A stretch of 64,000 nt of DNA from Chaetoderma sp. LZ-2023a (GCA_034401795.1 CM067373.1:89486996-89550995); one strand, 5' to 3'; positions 31,672 through 44,400 are shown, numbered from the stretch's first letter. Translations and numbers: made by a program. Notes: generated by a model not told the origin, from the sequence alone.

Positions 31672-31929
31672 TGAAGCTTATGTTTCAGCAGTGTATGGTT
31701 TAATGACCTGACTGGCAATATTATCTCATCAAATGTGAATTGGTGACAATCGTGAATGTCAATTTAAGTTATTGTGTAAATTATGCAATAAAACAGATAT
31801 TATTAGTGAATTATCATGAATTGTTTTATTATTTGGTTATCACTACTGAACAAAGCATATGGATAATTCCTATTGCCGCATTGCTCGACATACATCATTG
31901 TAAACTCTCCTGGCCTGAAAGCCCATGGG

Positions 31930-32200
31930 CAAGTGAGTTTATGGCATGGTGAACATCTGTCCTCTGTCCATGTCATCCGTCAACTTCTTTACCGGAAATG
32001 GTCAAAGCGCTACTCCTCATTAACTGCTAGGCAGATTTCAACTTAATTTGGATGGAAGGACCCTATGGTGGTATGCTTCAGAAACTGTATACAGAATTTT
32101 GATTGGTCAATCTTTCCAGTGGCCATCTTGGATTTTCTGAACATTTTGGGCAATAATTTAAGTCTAATCCTCATTAACTGCTTGGCCACTTTCAACCAAA
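31930..32200 (+). repeat. Single unit of the 5013-type repeat
   Basis: 'tgctaggcagatttcaactt', 'gaccctatggtggtatgctt', 'tacagaattttgattggtca' and 'ccagtggccatcttggattt' give the fullest dispersed version of the unit. Confidence 0.6.
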
Positions 32201-32699
32201 CATCAGAATTGCGCTAGCATTTGCCGTGGTAGGTGCCAACAGGTATCAGGCCTGCAAAGGACAACACAACATCAACTCATCAAAGAACCAATCTAGGACC
32301 ACTAAAGATGAGAAAGAACCTAAAGGAGCTCGGGACGCTCGCAGTACACACGATACAGTCGAGAAGACTGTTTGTTGGACAAGTTCCTACTTATTCATTC
32401 ATCCATCCCAATTTATTCAACATATCATCAGCAGCTGGTCACCAGGCTTACATGTTTCACTTGTTAATCTATATGTTAATAGTGCTCCAATAACTGCTTA
32501 CAGGCTTCTTCCAGGACTCCATCAAACACTAATTTAAATTCAATATTGAACACAAGTCTTTGTTTTAAAGCAAAATTCACCTTATCATGCATATGTTATT
32601 CACTATTTCTCACATCGGTAGATTCTTTGACAAAATATTTTGGCAATCTAATGAACCACAAAGAGCAGATCTAAGTTAAGAAAATGGTGAAGAAAAGCA

Positions 32700-32768
32700 A
32701 TTGCTTCTGATCTGCAAATGGCCAATTCTCAAGATCACTGCAGAAGGCTTTTTTGGCTAGTGTTAAAT
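32700..32768. mobile_element. FB1 right-half fragment
   Basis: 'ctgatctgcaaatggcc', 'ctcaagatcactgcagaagg' and 'ttggctagtgttaaa' match one FB1 arm only. Confidence 0.55.
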
Positions 32769-32869
32769 ATGAAGTAAATATTAAAACAACGACCATTGTT
32801 TTGGCATGGAAAGTATGTCTCTCACAACAACAAATATGATTATTTTGTTTAATCTTGAGAGGTGAATAA
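32769..32869 (+). repeat. Duplicated block Y, copy 2
   Basis: Identical in sequence to 31571-31671, same orientation. Confidence 0.9.
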
Positions 32870-33234
32870 ACAAATAACGAAGAATTATATTCTGAATAAA
32901 TACTGACACAATTTATTAATCCATCAAATTAGTAAATAATAAATAAATAACCAGTAATCACATATCAATTACATCCGAACAGTACATGAGGTCATTATTA
33001 TATCATTACAGCAGAACCTATGGTATTCAGTTATATCAAATCAGGTGCTCGTTTTTTAAGATAGTGCTGTTAAAAAGCTGCTACTATCTGACGGCGTTTA
33101 ACACCACTGTTCACAAAATGCACACTTCTTGCTTATGGATTCCAATTTTCATGAACAGAAAATTATCATGGTTAATTATGAATGCAATAGCTTATCAAGG
33201 AATTGTGTCATGGATATTTTATATAACACTTACT

Positions 33235-33480
33235 CTCACTAGAAGCAGGAGTAAATTTGAGTAGAATTTGTACCACATGATACGAATTTGTACAACGTGA
33301 TACCGTTATCCGATTCTCCTCTCGGTCGTTCGGATATGTTATTGAGGTAATCGGAGTGAGTAAACGACCTTTAGGAATGTCTTTGAGAATTAGGTTCTGT
33401 ACTGCGGAACATACTCATGATACCCTGTCAATGACCGAAATCAAGTCTCATCCATTAACAATATATGGTGCATACGAGTA
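33235..33480 (+). repeat. Duplicated block X, copy 2
   Basis: Direct copy of 30575-30830. The order of blocks is X, Y, Y', X' with all four in direct orientation, so this is not one simple tandem duplication. Confidence 0.85.
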
Positions 33481-33514
33481 TAAAGATAAGACTCAAAGGT
33501 TACATACATGTATA

Positions 33515-33635
33515 TTATCGAGCCAGTCATTCCAGTGGGAAATATCCAAAAATAGTCTTCTCGTAGTCTGAAAATGGACATTTCTCAAGATGACTGCAGA
33601 AACCGTTTTAGCCGCCTTGAGTGTTAAAAGTTTAA
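33515..33635. mobile_element. FB1 right half sharing TTAA with next copy
   Basis: From the core 'cgagccagtcattccagtg' to 'gagtgttaaaagtttaa'; its last TTAA (33632-33635) is the first of the following copy. Confidence 0.65.
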
Positions 33636-33859
33636 TATGTAGTATTGATAAATTTGTTCAAAAAAATTTAAATATTTACTTATTGAATATCCATTTGCAG
33701 GCCAAGTGACTATTTTTGAAAATTTACTACTGAAATGACTGGCTCGTTTATCAAGCCAGTCATTCCTGTGGTAAATTTTCCAAAATAGTCTTCTCTTGGC
33801 CTGCATAAGGACATTCTCCAAGACCACTACAGAGGCCGGCTTTGTTATGAAAGGGTTAA
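33632..33859. mobile_element. FB1 copy, full length
   Basis: TTAATATGTAG start (decayed end) to GAAAGGGTTAA. The core ACTGAAATGACTGGCTCG / CAAGCCAGTCATTCCTGTGG is nearly palindromic. Confidence 0.75.
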
Positions 33860-33878
33860 CACAGTATATAATACCATT

Positions 33879-33880
<2 letters not shown>

Positions 33881-33926
<46 letters not shown>
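33881..33926. repeat. (AT)n microsatellite
   Basis: About 23 AT units. Confidence 0.95.
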
Positions 33927-33929
<3 letters not shown>

Positions 33930-34081
33930 TGTTGTCGATGGATGAATTGTGATGTATATCTCTTGTTTAAATATAGTATAATAACAATGTTATATCACAT
34001 TTAGCATGTTTAGTAAGTACTAGTATCCTGAAAATAAGTACATGGATATATCATTGATTCACAACTTATTGCAGTCATCTA

Positions 34082-34290
34082 TTAACCCGTACCAGGCTGA
34101 TGTCAATATTCTATCTTTTACCATGTCAATAGCAAAGAAACTGGTGTACATTTTTTAACAATTTTGGTGGATGATGTTGCCGTCTCCGATAGCAACATCT
34201 TCCACCAAATTTGTTGAAAAATGAACACGAGTTCATCTTTTCATTTAATTTGAAAATTTATAATTTTGACATCAGTGTGTTAAGGGTTAA
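34082..34290. mobile_element. FB3 MITE, second copy, opposite orientation
   Basis: TTAACCCGTACCAGGCTGATG to CATCAGTGTGTTAAGGGTTAA. The centre 'tgatgttgccgtctccgatagcaacatc' and flanking 'ttggtgga/tccaccaaa' match 16081-16311. Confidence 0.8.
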
Positions 34291-34606
34291 CATAAGATTT
34301 ATTACATATTGGTTTGCATAATTGTCATATATTTATCATTGTTTATTAGTTATATAATTTAAAATAATTACAAATAATAACAGGGCAAAAAATAAATAAA
34401 TAGCTTTTAGTAATGCATACAAAAGTAAACATGTGATTTATTAATTCATTTATAAATCACAAACCCGATTTTGGAACATATTTCACTTTCATAATATAAG
34501 ACACTAATGAGTATTTTCACAGAATATCAGAATAAAGACGTGACATATTGATCCAGTGTAGAATAACATTACCACGCTGGTGACAGAAATCTTCACAAAC
34601 AGTATA

Positions 34607-34834
34607 TTAACACTTTAATTGTCAAACGTTGTCAAGAAATTAAATCTTTCTGCTAGAAAGACATCCGTCCATTTACAGGCCACGAGAAGATTACTACCAC
34701 TGGAATCACTGGCTTGGTTATCGAGCCAGTCATTCCAGTGGTCAATTTTCAAAAATAGTCTTCTATTCACCCGTAAGTTTCATTTCTAGACCACTGTATA
34801 GGCCATTTTGAGCCAGCTTGACCATTAAAGGTTT
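34607..34834. mobile_element. FB1 copy
   Basis: TTAACACTTTAATTGTCAAA start; core CCACTGGAATCACTGGCTTG / CGAGCCAGTCATTCCAGTGG; right end 'gaccattaaaggttta'. Confidence 0.75.
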
Positions 34835-34899
34835 ACTGGAGTGACGACTAAAGATTTGCCAAAATTTTCATATTTTACGCTGAGGATTGTTTGCCCCTT

Positions 34900-35110
34900 T
34901 CATAGTGAAGCCGGCTTAAACCGGCCTCTTCAGTGGTCTTGAGGAATGTTCATGTAGAGGCCAAGAAATGAATATTTTTGAAAATTTACCACTGGAATGA
35001 CTGGCTCCATAACCAAGGCCACCATTCCAGTCGTAAATTTTCAAAAATAGTCCATTTAATAAGCAATTATTTTAATATTCTTTACCAAATTTAGCCATCA
35101 AATCATTAAA
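34900..35110. mobile_element. FB1 copy, end-decayed
   Basis: 'ccggcttaaaccggcctctt', 'gtcttgaggaatgttcat', core ACCACTGGAATGACTGGCTC, and right end 'ttagccatcaaatcattaaa'. Confidence 0.65.
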
Positions 35111-35146
35111 TTTCACATGTATTTGTAATAACTTAAGTAAATGAAA

Positions 35147-35375
35147 TTAACCCTTTAGCCATTGAATTTATTTCAAGAAAATTTTAATTTTCTCATAGAA
35201 AATGACCAAGAGCAGACCATTTGAAAATTTACCACTAGAATGACTGGCTCGGTTATCGAGCCAGTTTCAATCCAGTGGTAAATTTTCAAAAATATCTTCT
35301 CTTGGTCAGCAAATAGACATTTCCCAAGACCGCTACAAAAGCTGGTTTTGGCTGATATGAGTGTTAAAGGGTTAA
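35147..35375. mobile_element. FB1 copy, full length
   Basis: TTAACCCTTTAGCCATTGAA to GAGTGTTAAAGGGTTAA, 229 bp, with core CTGGCTCGGTTATCGAGCCAG and complementary arms. Confidence 0.85.
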
Positions 35376-35461
35376 CCTGAATATTCAACGGTTATTGCTA
35401 TGAACTTACTTTAGCATATTAGCCGTTCCAATCTGTCAATTCATCGCTGATAATGTTAACC

Positions 35462-35650
35462 TTTAACCCATGAAATTCCAGTGTCTCAATTGCAAAACAA
35501 CTACACAGCAAAGCTGGCCTGCTGAATATTTTGAAACTGATTTGACTCAAAACTGTTGCTACCATAGATAGCAACAGCTCCCAGTAATATTTGTTTCAAA
35601 ATATTCACTTGATCATAAAGAATTTGTCATTTCTGGTCTGAAATGGTTAT
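35462..35650. mobile_element. FB2b element
   Basis: TTAACCCATGAAATTCCAGTG start, then an FB2-type core 'ctgaatattttgaaactgat...gtttcaaaatattca' and 'atttctggtctgaaatgg'. The right TTAA is lost. Confidence 0.55.
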
Positions 35651-35879
35651 GTAGTAATTACAACACTGACCAGATATGATGGTCTTTTTGATGTAAGAAT
35701 GCCTCTTATATATTGAAAAACTTATTTCACTGCGTTGATACATCAGTTTCCTGTCAAATTAGTTTTAAAATATATTATAATTTTACAATATCCAAAAGTT
35801 ACGTGTATATTTTTTTGTCTTTGAAAACACATTAAGAATAGTGTGTAATCAGTCAAGTTTAACAGAATTTGGCTTACCG

Positions 35880-36010
35880 TATTCCGCTTAATAGTAGCCT
35901 ATGCTCTAATAGAAGCCCACCCCCTAACTTTGACATATGAGCTCCAATGATTTCTTAGCAGTTTCAAAACGACAAAACTCTGTATTGGAAGCCCACCCCC
36001 TAACTCAGCA
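35880..36010. repeat. Duplicated 'gaagcccaccccctaact' segment
   Basis: The 18-bp motif occurs twice about 70 bp apart next to 'accgtattccgcttaatagtag'. Likely a decayed repeat of unknown class; no gene. Confidence 0.5.
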
Positions 36011-36329
36011 GACTGTATAGGAAAATCTTTCTTAAGAGCAAATTTGTAAGAATAGCGTGTATAATAATAACAATCGTGTCACAGGGTGTGTCTACTTCAG
36101 ACCGATCTCTGCCCTGATACATTCCCGGCCCCTCTAGACGTCAATACAGGCCTCGGATTTGTAAATCTCGACCGCCTATTAGATTAATACTAGTAGTAGG
36201 CTACGTATGTTCAAGACATAATAAAGTTTATTCCACACTTTTGTAGTCAAAATGCGCGTAAAACAGTCTTGGCGTGATTAAATACCTTCCTTATAAATAT
36301 ATTTTAAGACCAAATTTATGAACCAAACA

Positions 36330-36770
36330 ACAAGCACGGGAAAATGGACCAATCAAAATTCTGTAAACAAGATCTGAAGGATACCACACTAGGGTTCTTT
36401 CATCCAAGTTTGATTGAAATCGGCCGAGTGGTTAATGAGTAGGCTTTTAAGCGATTTCCAGAAATTTTCAGAAAATCCAAGATGGCCGCCGGAAAAATTG
36501 ACCAGTAAAAATTCTGCATACAAGTTCTGAAACATACCACGGTACTATCTTGCCGGCTAAGTCTGGTTGAAATTGTTCAAGTAGTTAATGAGGAGTAGCG
36601 TTTTAAACGATTTCCCGCAAGTTTTTGGGGAAATTCAAGATGGCCGGCAGGAAAATGGACCAATCAAAATTCTGTAAACGCTAGGGTGCTTTCATCCAAG
36701 TTTGATTGAAATCGGCCCAGTGGTTAATGAGAAGCAGGCTTTTATTCAACAGCTCACCTGTATAGTTACC
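36330..36770 (-). repeat. Tandem array, about 155-bp unit, three copies, ending GCTCACCTG
   Basis: 'aaaatggaccaatcaaaatt' (or a close variant) starts at 36341, about 36493 and 36652. Units carry 'caagatggccgccgg' and 'ttgattgaaatcggcc' and are the reverse-complement form of the 5013 and 31990 units. Confidence 0.75.
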
Positions 36771-37059
36771 TTGAAAATAGTATTCTGGTAAGTCTGTGGT
36801 CAAAGTATATAAATAAACTCCACGAACGGACGGAGCTTATCTTAATACAAGTGAATTGCTCTATGATATGGCATTTGGATCCAAAGTATGGTGGTTCATT
36901 TCCATCACCTGACTGAACAAAATCCTCATATTTTCGACCTTTTTGGATATTTTGGATTTATTAATTTGTAATTGTTTTTTTGTATTTGGTCCTTCAGATA
37001 CAAAAATGTTATTGATTGCCCAGAATCATAGAGTAAAATGGTCCTCATGGTCATGAAAC

Positions 37060-37780
37060 GGATGAATCCGCTATTAGCTATGTCCCGCCCATCTTTAGCT
37101 AAGCTCTGCCCATGCTTTAAGTGTGTTGGGATCGATTTATATACTTATATATGAACCTATGCTTGTGCAATTTTTCGATTTAATCGTGAAGTTCGATTTA
37201 TTTTTAAAATCGCAATTTTTACGATGTAATTGAGGAAAAATCGGAAAATCGTCAAAAATACCATGTTTGTTTAAAATCTGAAGTGTGTACTTTTCCATCA
37301 CATTTAACAGTACATGAGTACAATTATAATCAATTCACGCCCGTGTTCATTGTGTTTATATCCTGTCATACCATGCACGTGTCAAATAATTACTAATCAC
37401 AACACAAAGCGCTACAATAAACAAACTACATGTAACAATAGCAAGGTAACACTTTGTCATTGAGAAAACCAGCTAGTTACTCCGTCGAATCGCTATATAG
37501 TTTTCTTTCTTTCGCTGCAGACCCTGAGTCTGTCGTGAAATACCAAGTATATACTTAGTTGCAGAGTGTTAGGCAATAATCAGTGAACATAATTATTTTT
37601 AATTCTAGAGTTAGCTATGGGGGCTATACAGACAAGTGTTCATGATGCACTTGGTTACAGTTACGTCATTCATTATGCATTTTGATTGTGATGTCAGCCT
37701 ACATGTGACATAATTCATTGTGATTTATGACATCATATATTTGACTGGCAGATTGGATTCATCCATTGAGTCCTTGAATT
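37060..37780 (+). mobile_element. FB2 element interrupted by about 460 bp
   Basis: The left arm 'atgtcccgcccatctttagc...tgttgggatcgattt' lies at 37077-37150. The right arm 'tgatgtcagcctacatgtga' to 'ctggcagattggattcatcc' lies at 37689-37763. The core is missing and the space between is filled by unrelated sequence rich in 'aatcg', resembling a hAT-type end. Confidence 0.5.
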
Positions 37781-37901
37781 TCACAATGTACAAACCCTAG
37801 TCGATGTTCTAGAAAGTAATACGCTTCATTTTTATTGTTTATGAAATGAACACCATCTTCAATTAAAAAGAAGCTGAATGTTTAATTAGTACATTAACAT
37901 T

Positions 37902-38134
37902 TTAACCCTTGAATTTTTTTAAGAAAATTTCAATTTTCTCATAGAAAATGTCGATTTTGCATAGAAAGAGAAGACTATTTTTGAAAATTTACTACTGGAA
38001 TGACTGGCTCGGTTATCGAGTCAGTCATTCCAGTGGTAAATTTTCTAAAATAGTCTTCTTTTGCTCTGTAAATGGATATATCTCAAGACCCCTGCAGAAA
38101 CCATTTTTAGCCGATATGAGTGTTAAAGGGTTAA
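37902..38134. mobile_element. FB1 copy in the ribonuclease T2 3' flank
   Basis: TTAACCCTTGAATTTTTTTAAG to GAGTGTTAAAGGGTTAA, 233 bp, with core CTGGCTCGGTTATCGAGTCAG. It lies 42 bp beyond the ribonuclease T2 stop codon on the transcribed strand. Confidence 0.85.
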
Positions 38135-38175
38135 TGATTAATGAGTTTGTTTTACTAAAAGCTTAATATTTTAAG

Positions 38176-38409
38176 TTACAAAGTGGGATAATATATCGGC
38201 TCTTTCCGGTTACATGGGCCATACGTTGAAAGTACTGTTGACATCTGGTAGACTAGTTGATGCACATATGATGGACCGCTATGCACCAGTACGTGTGATG
38301 AACTCTTTCCAAATCTGTCACCTGTATAGAAGCTCTTTGGACATGAGATTAGTTCAAATGACTTTGTCATGCAAATTTCTATCTCATACAAGTACTGCTT
38401 ATGAGAATG
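38176..38409 (-). CDS. RNASET2: Ribonuclease T2 terminal exon
   Basis: Acceptor gttttcag, then HSHKQYLYEIEICMTKSFEL, ISCPKSFYTG and the C-terminal CNRKEPIYYPTL before TAA (38176-38178). A GTGACA after SFYTG could be a donor, but the readthrough frame ends like known family members, so I treat the exon as uninterrupted. Confidence 0.8.
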   Translation of the reverse strand, partial: HSHKQYLYEIEICMTKSFELISCPKSFYTGDRFGKSSSHVLVHSGPSYVHQLVYQMSTVLSTYGPCNRKEPIYYPTL

Positions 38410-41400
38410 CTGAAAACAAGCGTCCAGTAATATGAACCACCTACTTTTAGAAAACATTATATATGTTCTATACTCATTCAAATTATTATATGGGATTTAT
38501 ACTAGGGCTGTGCGGTTTTGGAAAAAGTGAAACCGGTGACAGTGTTGATTATAAAACCGGTTTTAACCAGATATCCGGTTTATTGGATGGCTAATAGTAA
38601 AAAATGTAATCTCATTCGCAGTACCACGAAAATAGACTGTTTATTTTGACACGAATCTGTAATCACACTATCTTTAGTGAAACCTGCTTAATATTTAAAT
38701 AAACCATTTATGCAGACTACTGTCTCCGTATCATTATATTGATATTCACTCTGATATAAAACTCCCGGTGAAAAATATTCTCTCATTTTACCAGAAATAT
38801 GTGTACGCGCAAGTAGTCCTGCATATCTTAGTATATTTTAGAAATACCCAGCACACCGCATTCTGATTGGCTAAACCTGCTCACACCCGCTGAGCATTTA
38901 TGAAAGTGAATGCAGACATGCCTAAATATGTACAGTGGACTCACCCCTGCTACACATCAGAATGACACTGGTTGAGTTTATTTATGATGTGAGGGGCGCT
39001 TAATATAGACTAATTTTGCCAGCTGGAAGCAGCATGAGTTGTTTTTATTAGCAGTCTCACTGTGAATCCAGCTGTTATGCCAGACTTAACCCATTTTTTC
39101 CTGGGACGCGATTAGGTCTACATCTATCTAAATTAAACTAATATTAAATCACATGTAGCTGATTATTTTGACAATTCTGTACTGAATCGTGTTGCTGCCT
39201 ACGGTATGCTTGATTGACATCCATTATTTTTTCAAATAACTATAGCAGATATTCCATTGTGTAATACAAATAATACAGTTGGTACACATTACATAAGAAT
39301 GCATTCTCAAAGATAAGAGTTAAATACACACAGTCGCAGTCGCATGCAGTGTGTTTAAGATGTCTAGGCAAGTTGCTAGGCGACCAGTTTGGGTGCCTGC
39401 GAGACATGTTGAATATTACTATATACAATACACATGTTCGCATTATAGTAATAAACTCACTTCGATTCCCAGTTTGCCAGATTGTATTGTGCGTTCATAA
39501 ATCATAACATGCTATAATAAACACTAGTAGATTAGTTTCTGAACACATTATGCAATCTGTCAACATACTCGCAAGATGTGAAAAAAATGAAAATTATTTC
39601 CCCTTCCTTGTTTTATTTTATTGATTTTCTATACATTAAGTGATAATATGAATGCAATTTTATGCATTGATAATATATTATTGAAAAACAAATACTTACA
39701 AAACCGGTTTTTCATAAATATGTGGTTTTGCAGTTTTTGAACCGTCATGCTTACAAAACCGGTGATGGTTCCAGTACCGGTAAACCGCACAGCCCTAATT
39801 TATACACATGTGCATGGGTAAAAACTACAATTCCGTGGAATTAAATGTCTCGCCTGTCTCCTGTTTGTCACTGTGGCATTGACGTTTGACCATGTGACCT
39901 CCGCATTATTACGCTGCTTCCAAACATTATAGGTAAACCAGTATTCAATTTTAGTTCTAATAGGATTAACCAATCCTGAAATATAATTGATTTGTTGAAT
40001 GGAAAAATTGAAGAGGTCAAATAACAATATTAGAATTGGCCTTGACCATTGACCTCCACGTCACCATCCTGTATCCTCTTGGTATAAGCAACCATGTACC
40101 CATGTTCCATTAGGGTTAAGCAATCCCGAAATATAACATGATAAGATTTGCCAAGCCTAAGAACTTAACATTGAAAAATAACAAAGTTTTGTAGAGGTAA
40201 GAATGACCTTGACCTTCGACGTTGTGACTTCAGTGGCAACATGCTGCTTCCTAACATTATAGGTAATAATGTATCTAAGTTTAGTTTAAATAAGATTAAC
40301 TAATCCTGAAAGATAAGTCGAGAAGTTTTGCTAAACGCAAAAAATTAACATTGAAAAAACAGAGTTTTGTATCAACGTCACTTTGACCATGTGACCTCAG
40401 TATCAGCATGCTGCTTTCTAACATTATAGGTAGTTCTAATAGGATTAACCAATCCTGAAATTTAAGCCGAGAAGTTTTGCTAAACACAAAAAACTAACAT
40501 TGTTGACGCCGTCGTCGCCGTCAGAAAAGTGACACATATGTCTCGCTTTCTGCTTCGCAGGCAAGACAAAAAAGTGTAGATTAGATTCTGATCAACACTT
40601 TCAATACCATCAGCATCTTCAATCCAAATGCATGTGAAAATGTAATTGATGATGAATCCACTTTTTAGCTAAACCCCGCTCATCTCCAGCGCAGCCCCTC
40701 CCATGCTTTAGCCATGTTGGGATAGATTTCTATACTTTGAATCGTAAATTCCCTAAATCCCAATTTCATGGTAACTACAGTTAACCTGTTGAATATTTTG
40801 AAACTAATTTGACTGAGGGCTGTTGCTGCCTATAGCAGTATTGCACCCAGTTAAACTATTTTCAAAATATTCAATGGAATGTTTATTAAATAGACATATA
40901 AGTTGTACAACTGACAGACATTTCCAAGTTCATGAAAGAGTATTGTCTGTCAATTATAATTGTGATACCAACCTAATTGAACCTATATGTAACGTAATTG
41001 ATTATTACATCAATACTTGTCAGTAACAGAGTGGATTCATCCCTTGTAAGGTAATGGACGATAATTCCTATGAAGGTCAGGCAAGCTTTCAAATATTCAC
41101 TTCTACAATGGTCTTGAGAAATGTGCATTCCACTGTACATAGTGATTGGCTTGCTAACAGAGGCAGTCATTCCAGTGCTAAGTTTTTATTCTCTTGCCCC
41201 CAAAATGGGTCTCCTGTGAGAAAATTGAGGTATCAAGAAATTTATCCCATTCTCTATAGTAGCCTTTACTGTGTTACTAATTAAATAAGTTTTAAATGCT
41301 TACCTTTTTGCCAAAGAGACATCCAATGTTAAGATTTGCTTTAAAGGCTTCCTTGAAAATTGTTTCTAAATAATCAAGCTGAAAAACAAAATGATTTGGC

Positions 41401-44400
41401 AATTTAAGTAGCTAATTATTAACTTAACAAAGTGTTTTACATAAATATGGATGCTCACTCACACCTGCACACCCTTTCAGTATAAAAGACAAGGCAGATA
41501 TTGAAATAGGAAATTAATTCACAATTGTCTAAAAAATGTAATAAAATTATATTGAACATCATAAAATGACAACTCTAAAATGGACAGAGCCCAAACCCAC
41601 CACCCACTCCCAATGACTGCTGTTTAATTAACCCTTTAATGGTCCAGATTGTTCACAAAGATTTAGATTTAGCTGGTGCTCCTCTACTGAACGTCTGGTC
41701 ATATTGCAGAGCTCAGTGAATGTCCATTTGCAGGCCAAGACTATTTTTGAAAATTTACCACCGGAATGGCTGGCTTGGTTATCGATCCAGTCATTTCAGT
41801 GGTAAATCTTCAAAAATAGTCTGTACTTGGCCTGAAAATTGACATTTTAAACATCTTTAGAAGCTTGTTTTGGCCGGTTTAAGAATTGATGAATCCAGTT
41901 TCTCAGGCAATCATATGACGTCATAATCAACTATGTCACATGTAGCCTTACTTCCTAATCAATTATGTCATGAATGACGTGATTTCGTCCCTCATAAATC
42001 TGTAATAGTCCGTCAAGTTGTACGAATTGTATGTCTACTATTTAATAAACATTCTGTTGAATATTTTGAAACTAATTTGACTGGGCGCTATTGCTACCAT
42101 AGGATTGATTCCAACACAGATGAAGCGTGGGTAGAGCTTAGCTAGAGATGGGCATGGCATGGCTAAAACTGTATTCATCCACTAAAGGGTTAATAGCATA
42201 TACTCACCTCAATCACATTATTGCACTTACTGAGCTTCAAGAGTAGTTCCTACTGAATTACTTCCCTTTGCTGTGACTACAGTAACAACCAACCTCTTGT
42301 TGCAACTGAGTATATGCTGTTAATTAAATGGCAGGGTGGCAGGAAGGACTCTCCATTTACTAGCATACCAATTCACCCCATATACTTCAGAATGGCACAT
42401 ACCAGAATTTGTCAGAACTGGTGGGATTGGAGGACGGATTGAATGTAAACTTGCAGGATAAGGTGAAAAGATAAATCATGCAGATTCTTCTGATGCCTGA
42501 GGCAAAAAGAGTTAAGACATGAGGAATGTGGAACTGTTGTAACTTCGCAGATTTCCCAGAAATGTCAAAATTTTGCATAATACCACTGCCATCATATCTA
42601 TGTGGCCACCATTAAGAAAGCTAGTAGCTGAGGCGATGGACCTGAGCTAGGGCGACCTCCCATGGCAATTACATCGCGATTCTTAAATGGTTCCACAATC
42701 CAGCGCACAATATTTGTTTTGGAAACTGGACAAACAATACCTTGGACATATGGCACCCATAAATATCTGATATTGTATGATCTATTATGATATTATCATC
42801 AGTATGTGTCTTGTAAATATAGAAAGCCATGAGTGGGCACCACAAGTCATTCGATACACTAAAATGCTGCGAGCTTTGAAGCACAATAGGCTGACAAGTA
42901 TAACAGGTGGACTGAGATTTAGACAACATATCCAGTCTTGGAGGCAAAACTATCCCGTGAACAGCTACCTGGAAACAGGCTTGTTCAGTTAACCAAGCAT
43001 GGATATCCCTCTCTCCGCGATGAAACTGCAGCTAGAAGAAAGACTATTGCACGGGTTGGAGAATTTAAGTAAACAGACTCAATGGGTTCAAAATACTGAC
43101 AAGTTAGAACATGACAAGCAAGAGTGAGAATCCAAGCAAATAATAATCTTTTAGCTGGATGTCTGGTATGGAACCTACACTTGGTGAGCCCTTGGGGGGG
43201 GGGGGGGGGTTCTCGGGCATTCTACAGCAGGGATCTGCCAAGTGATGTTGAAGATCCCATTACTTGAAAACCCCCATACTACTGATAAGCTGGTATTTGC
43301 TTGCCTGTAGACAAACAACCATTTACAACATGGATGCTGGTGCTCCTGCACTGGGCGCATACTAGATGGCCTACTTTTACTAAATTTCACAGCATCTTAT
43401 ACTTAAATACAAGCATTTTTTGGTCAAATTTGGGTCTGCGACCTATATTCGAGGACGGCATTTAGTCGAGAAATGACGGTAAACAGAAAATGAATATTAC
43501 ATTAGTAACCTTCCCGGTGCCTATGGTTACTAACAGAACTGGCATCTTGAGACAATACATTTCTATACAAACTTTGAGGGATGGTATTATGAGCGACATG
43601 CATGACTTGTTTGTACAAGGTAAGTAGACGTTTCATAGAGCATGCAAATTTTATTGAGGTACTGAGCACCTGATGTATCTAACTTTACTATACAATAAAA
43701 AGGCTAGCAATAAACAATATATTAGCTCTAAATCTCGATCAAGGAACTAAAGGAGGAAGTCAAGCTAATTCACTTCTAGATAAATATATGCATTACACTG
43801 ATAAAAGTGTATGGCGGGTTATGACACATAATCTCTACTCACAAAGGAATCATAGATTACATGTGCCAGAATTTGAAATGAATCCGATCTAAACACAAAC
43901 AAGTAATTTTAAAAATGGCTAAAAAATCAAACATTCATAAAACAAATTAAACTGCAAAATATTTTAATACAGTAAGTAAAAAATATCACTTATCCATACA
44001 ATGGCTTCCTGGTGTTTTCAGTCTTAATAGGATAGTTGATCAACAACTAAACATAAGATCTAACGTCAAATCAAGCAAAAACCTGAGAGATTAACTTGTG
44101 TTTAGCTGTGTGGAGCGAAACAAGAATTGATCGTATGTCAGTTGGTATTAAAGGTTGAAGCCACAAACTATGAAAGTAACTCAGCAGAGACTAATTATGC
44201 AAAAGACCAGGGGAGAATAGTTTCACTTAGATTAAGAACGTAAGTGTTGGTGAGTTAGCAGGCTAGGAAAAGACAGTACCGCCACGATATCAGCAACCAG
44301 GTGTCTAAGATTAGATTCAAGAAAATGTACCAATGCTGATTGCTGAATTATAGAGTCTGAACTTTGATGTAACGTAATAATTTAAAGTTGCCAGACAGTT

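Noticed and set aside
37902-38134. Regular palindromic repeats reminiscent of a CRISPR array or bacterial terminators
   Set aside because: Repeats are dispersed, not regularly spaced, bounded by TTAA, and the genome is eukaryotic; they are foldback transposons.
38321-38321. Splice donor GTGACA after SFYTG in the last ribonuclease T2 exon
   Set aside because: The unspliced frame ends in CNRKEPIYYPTL, matching the family's usual C-terminus, so no further intron is needed.
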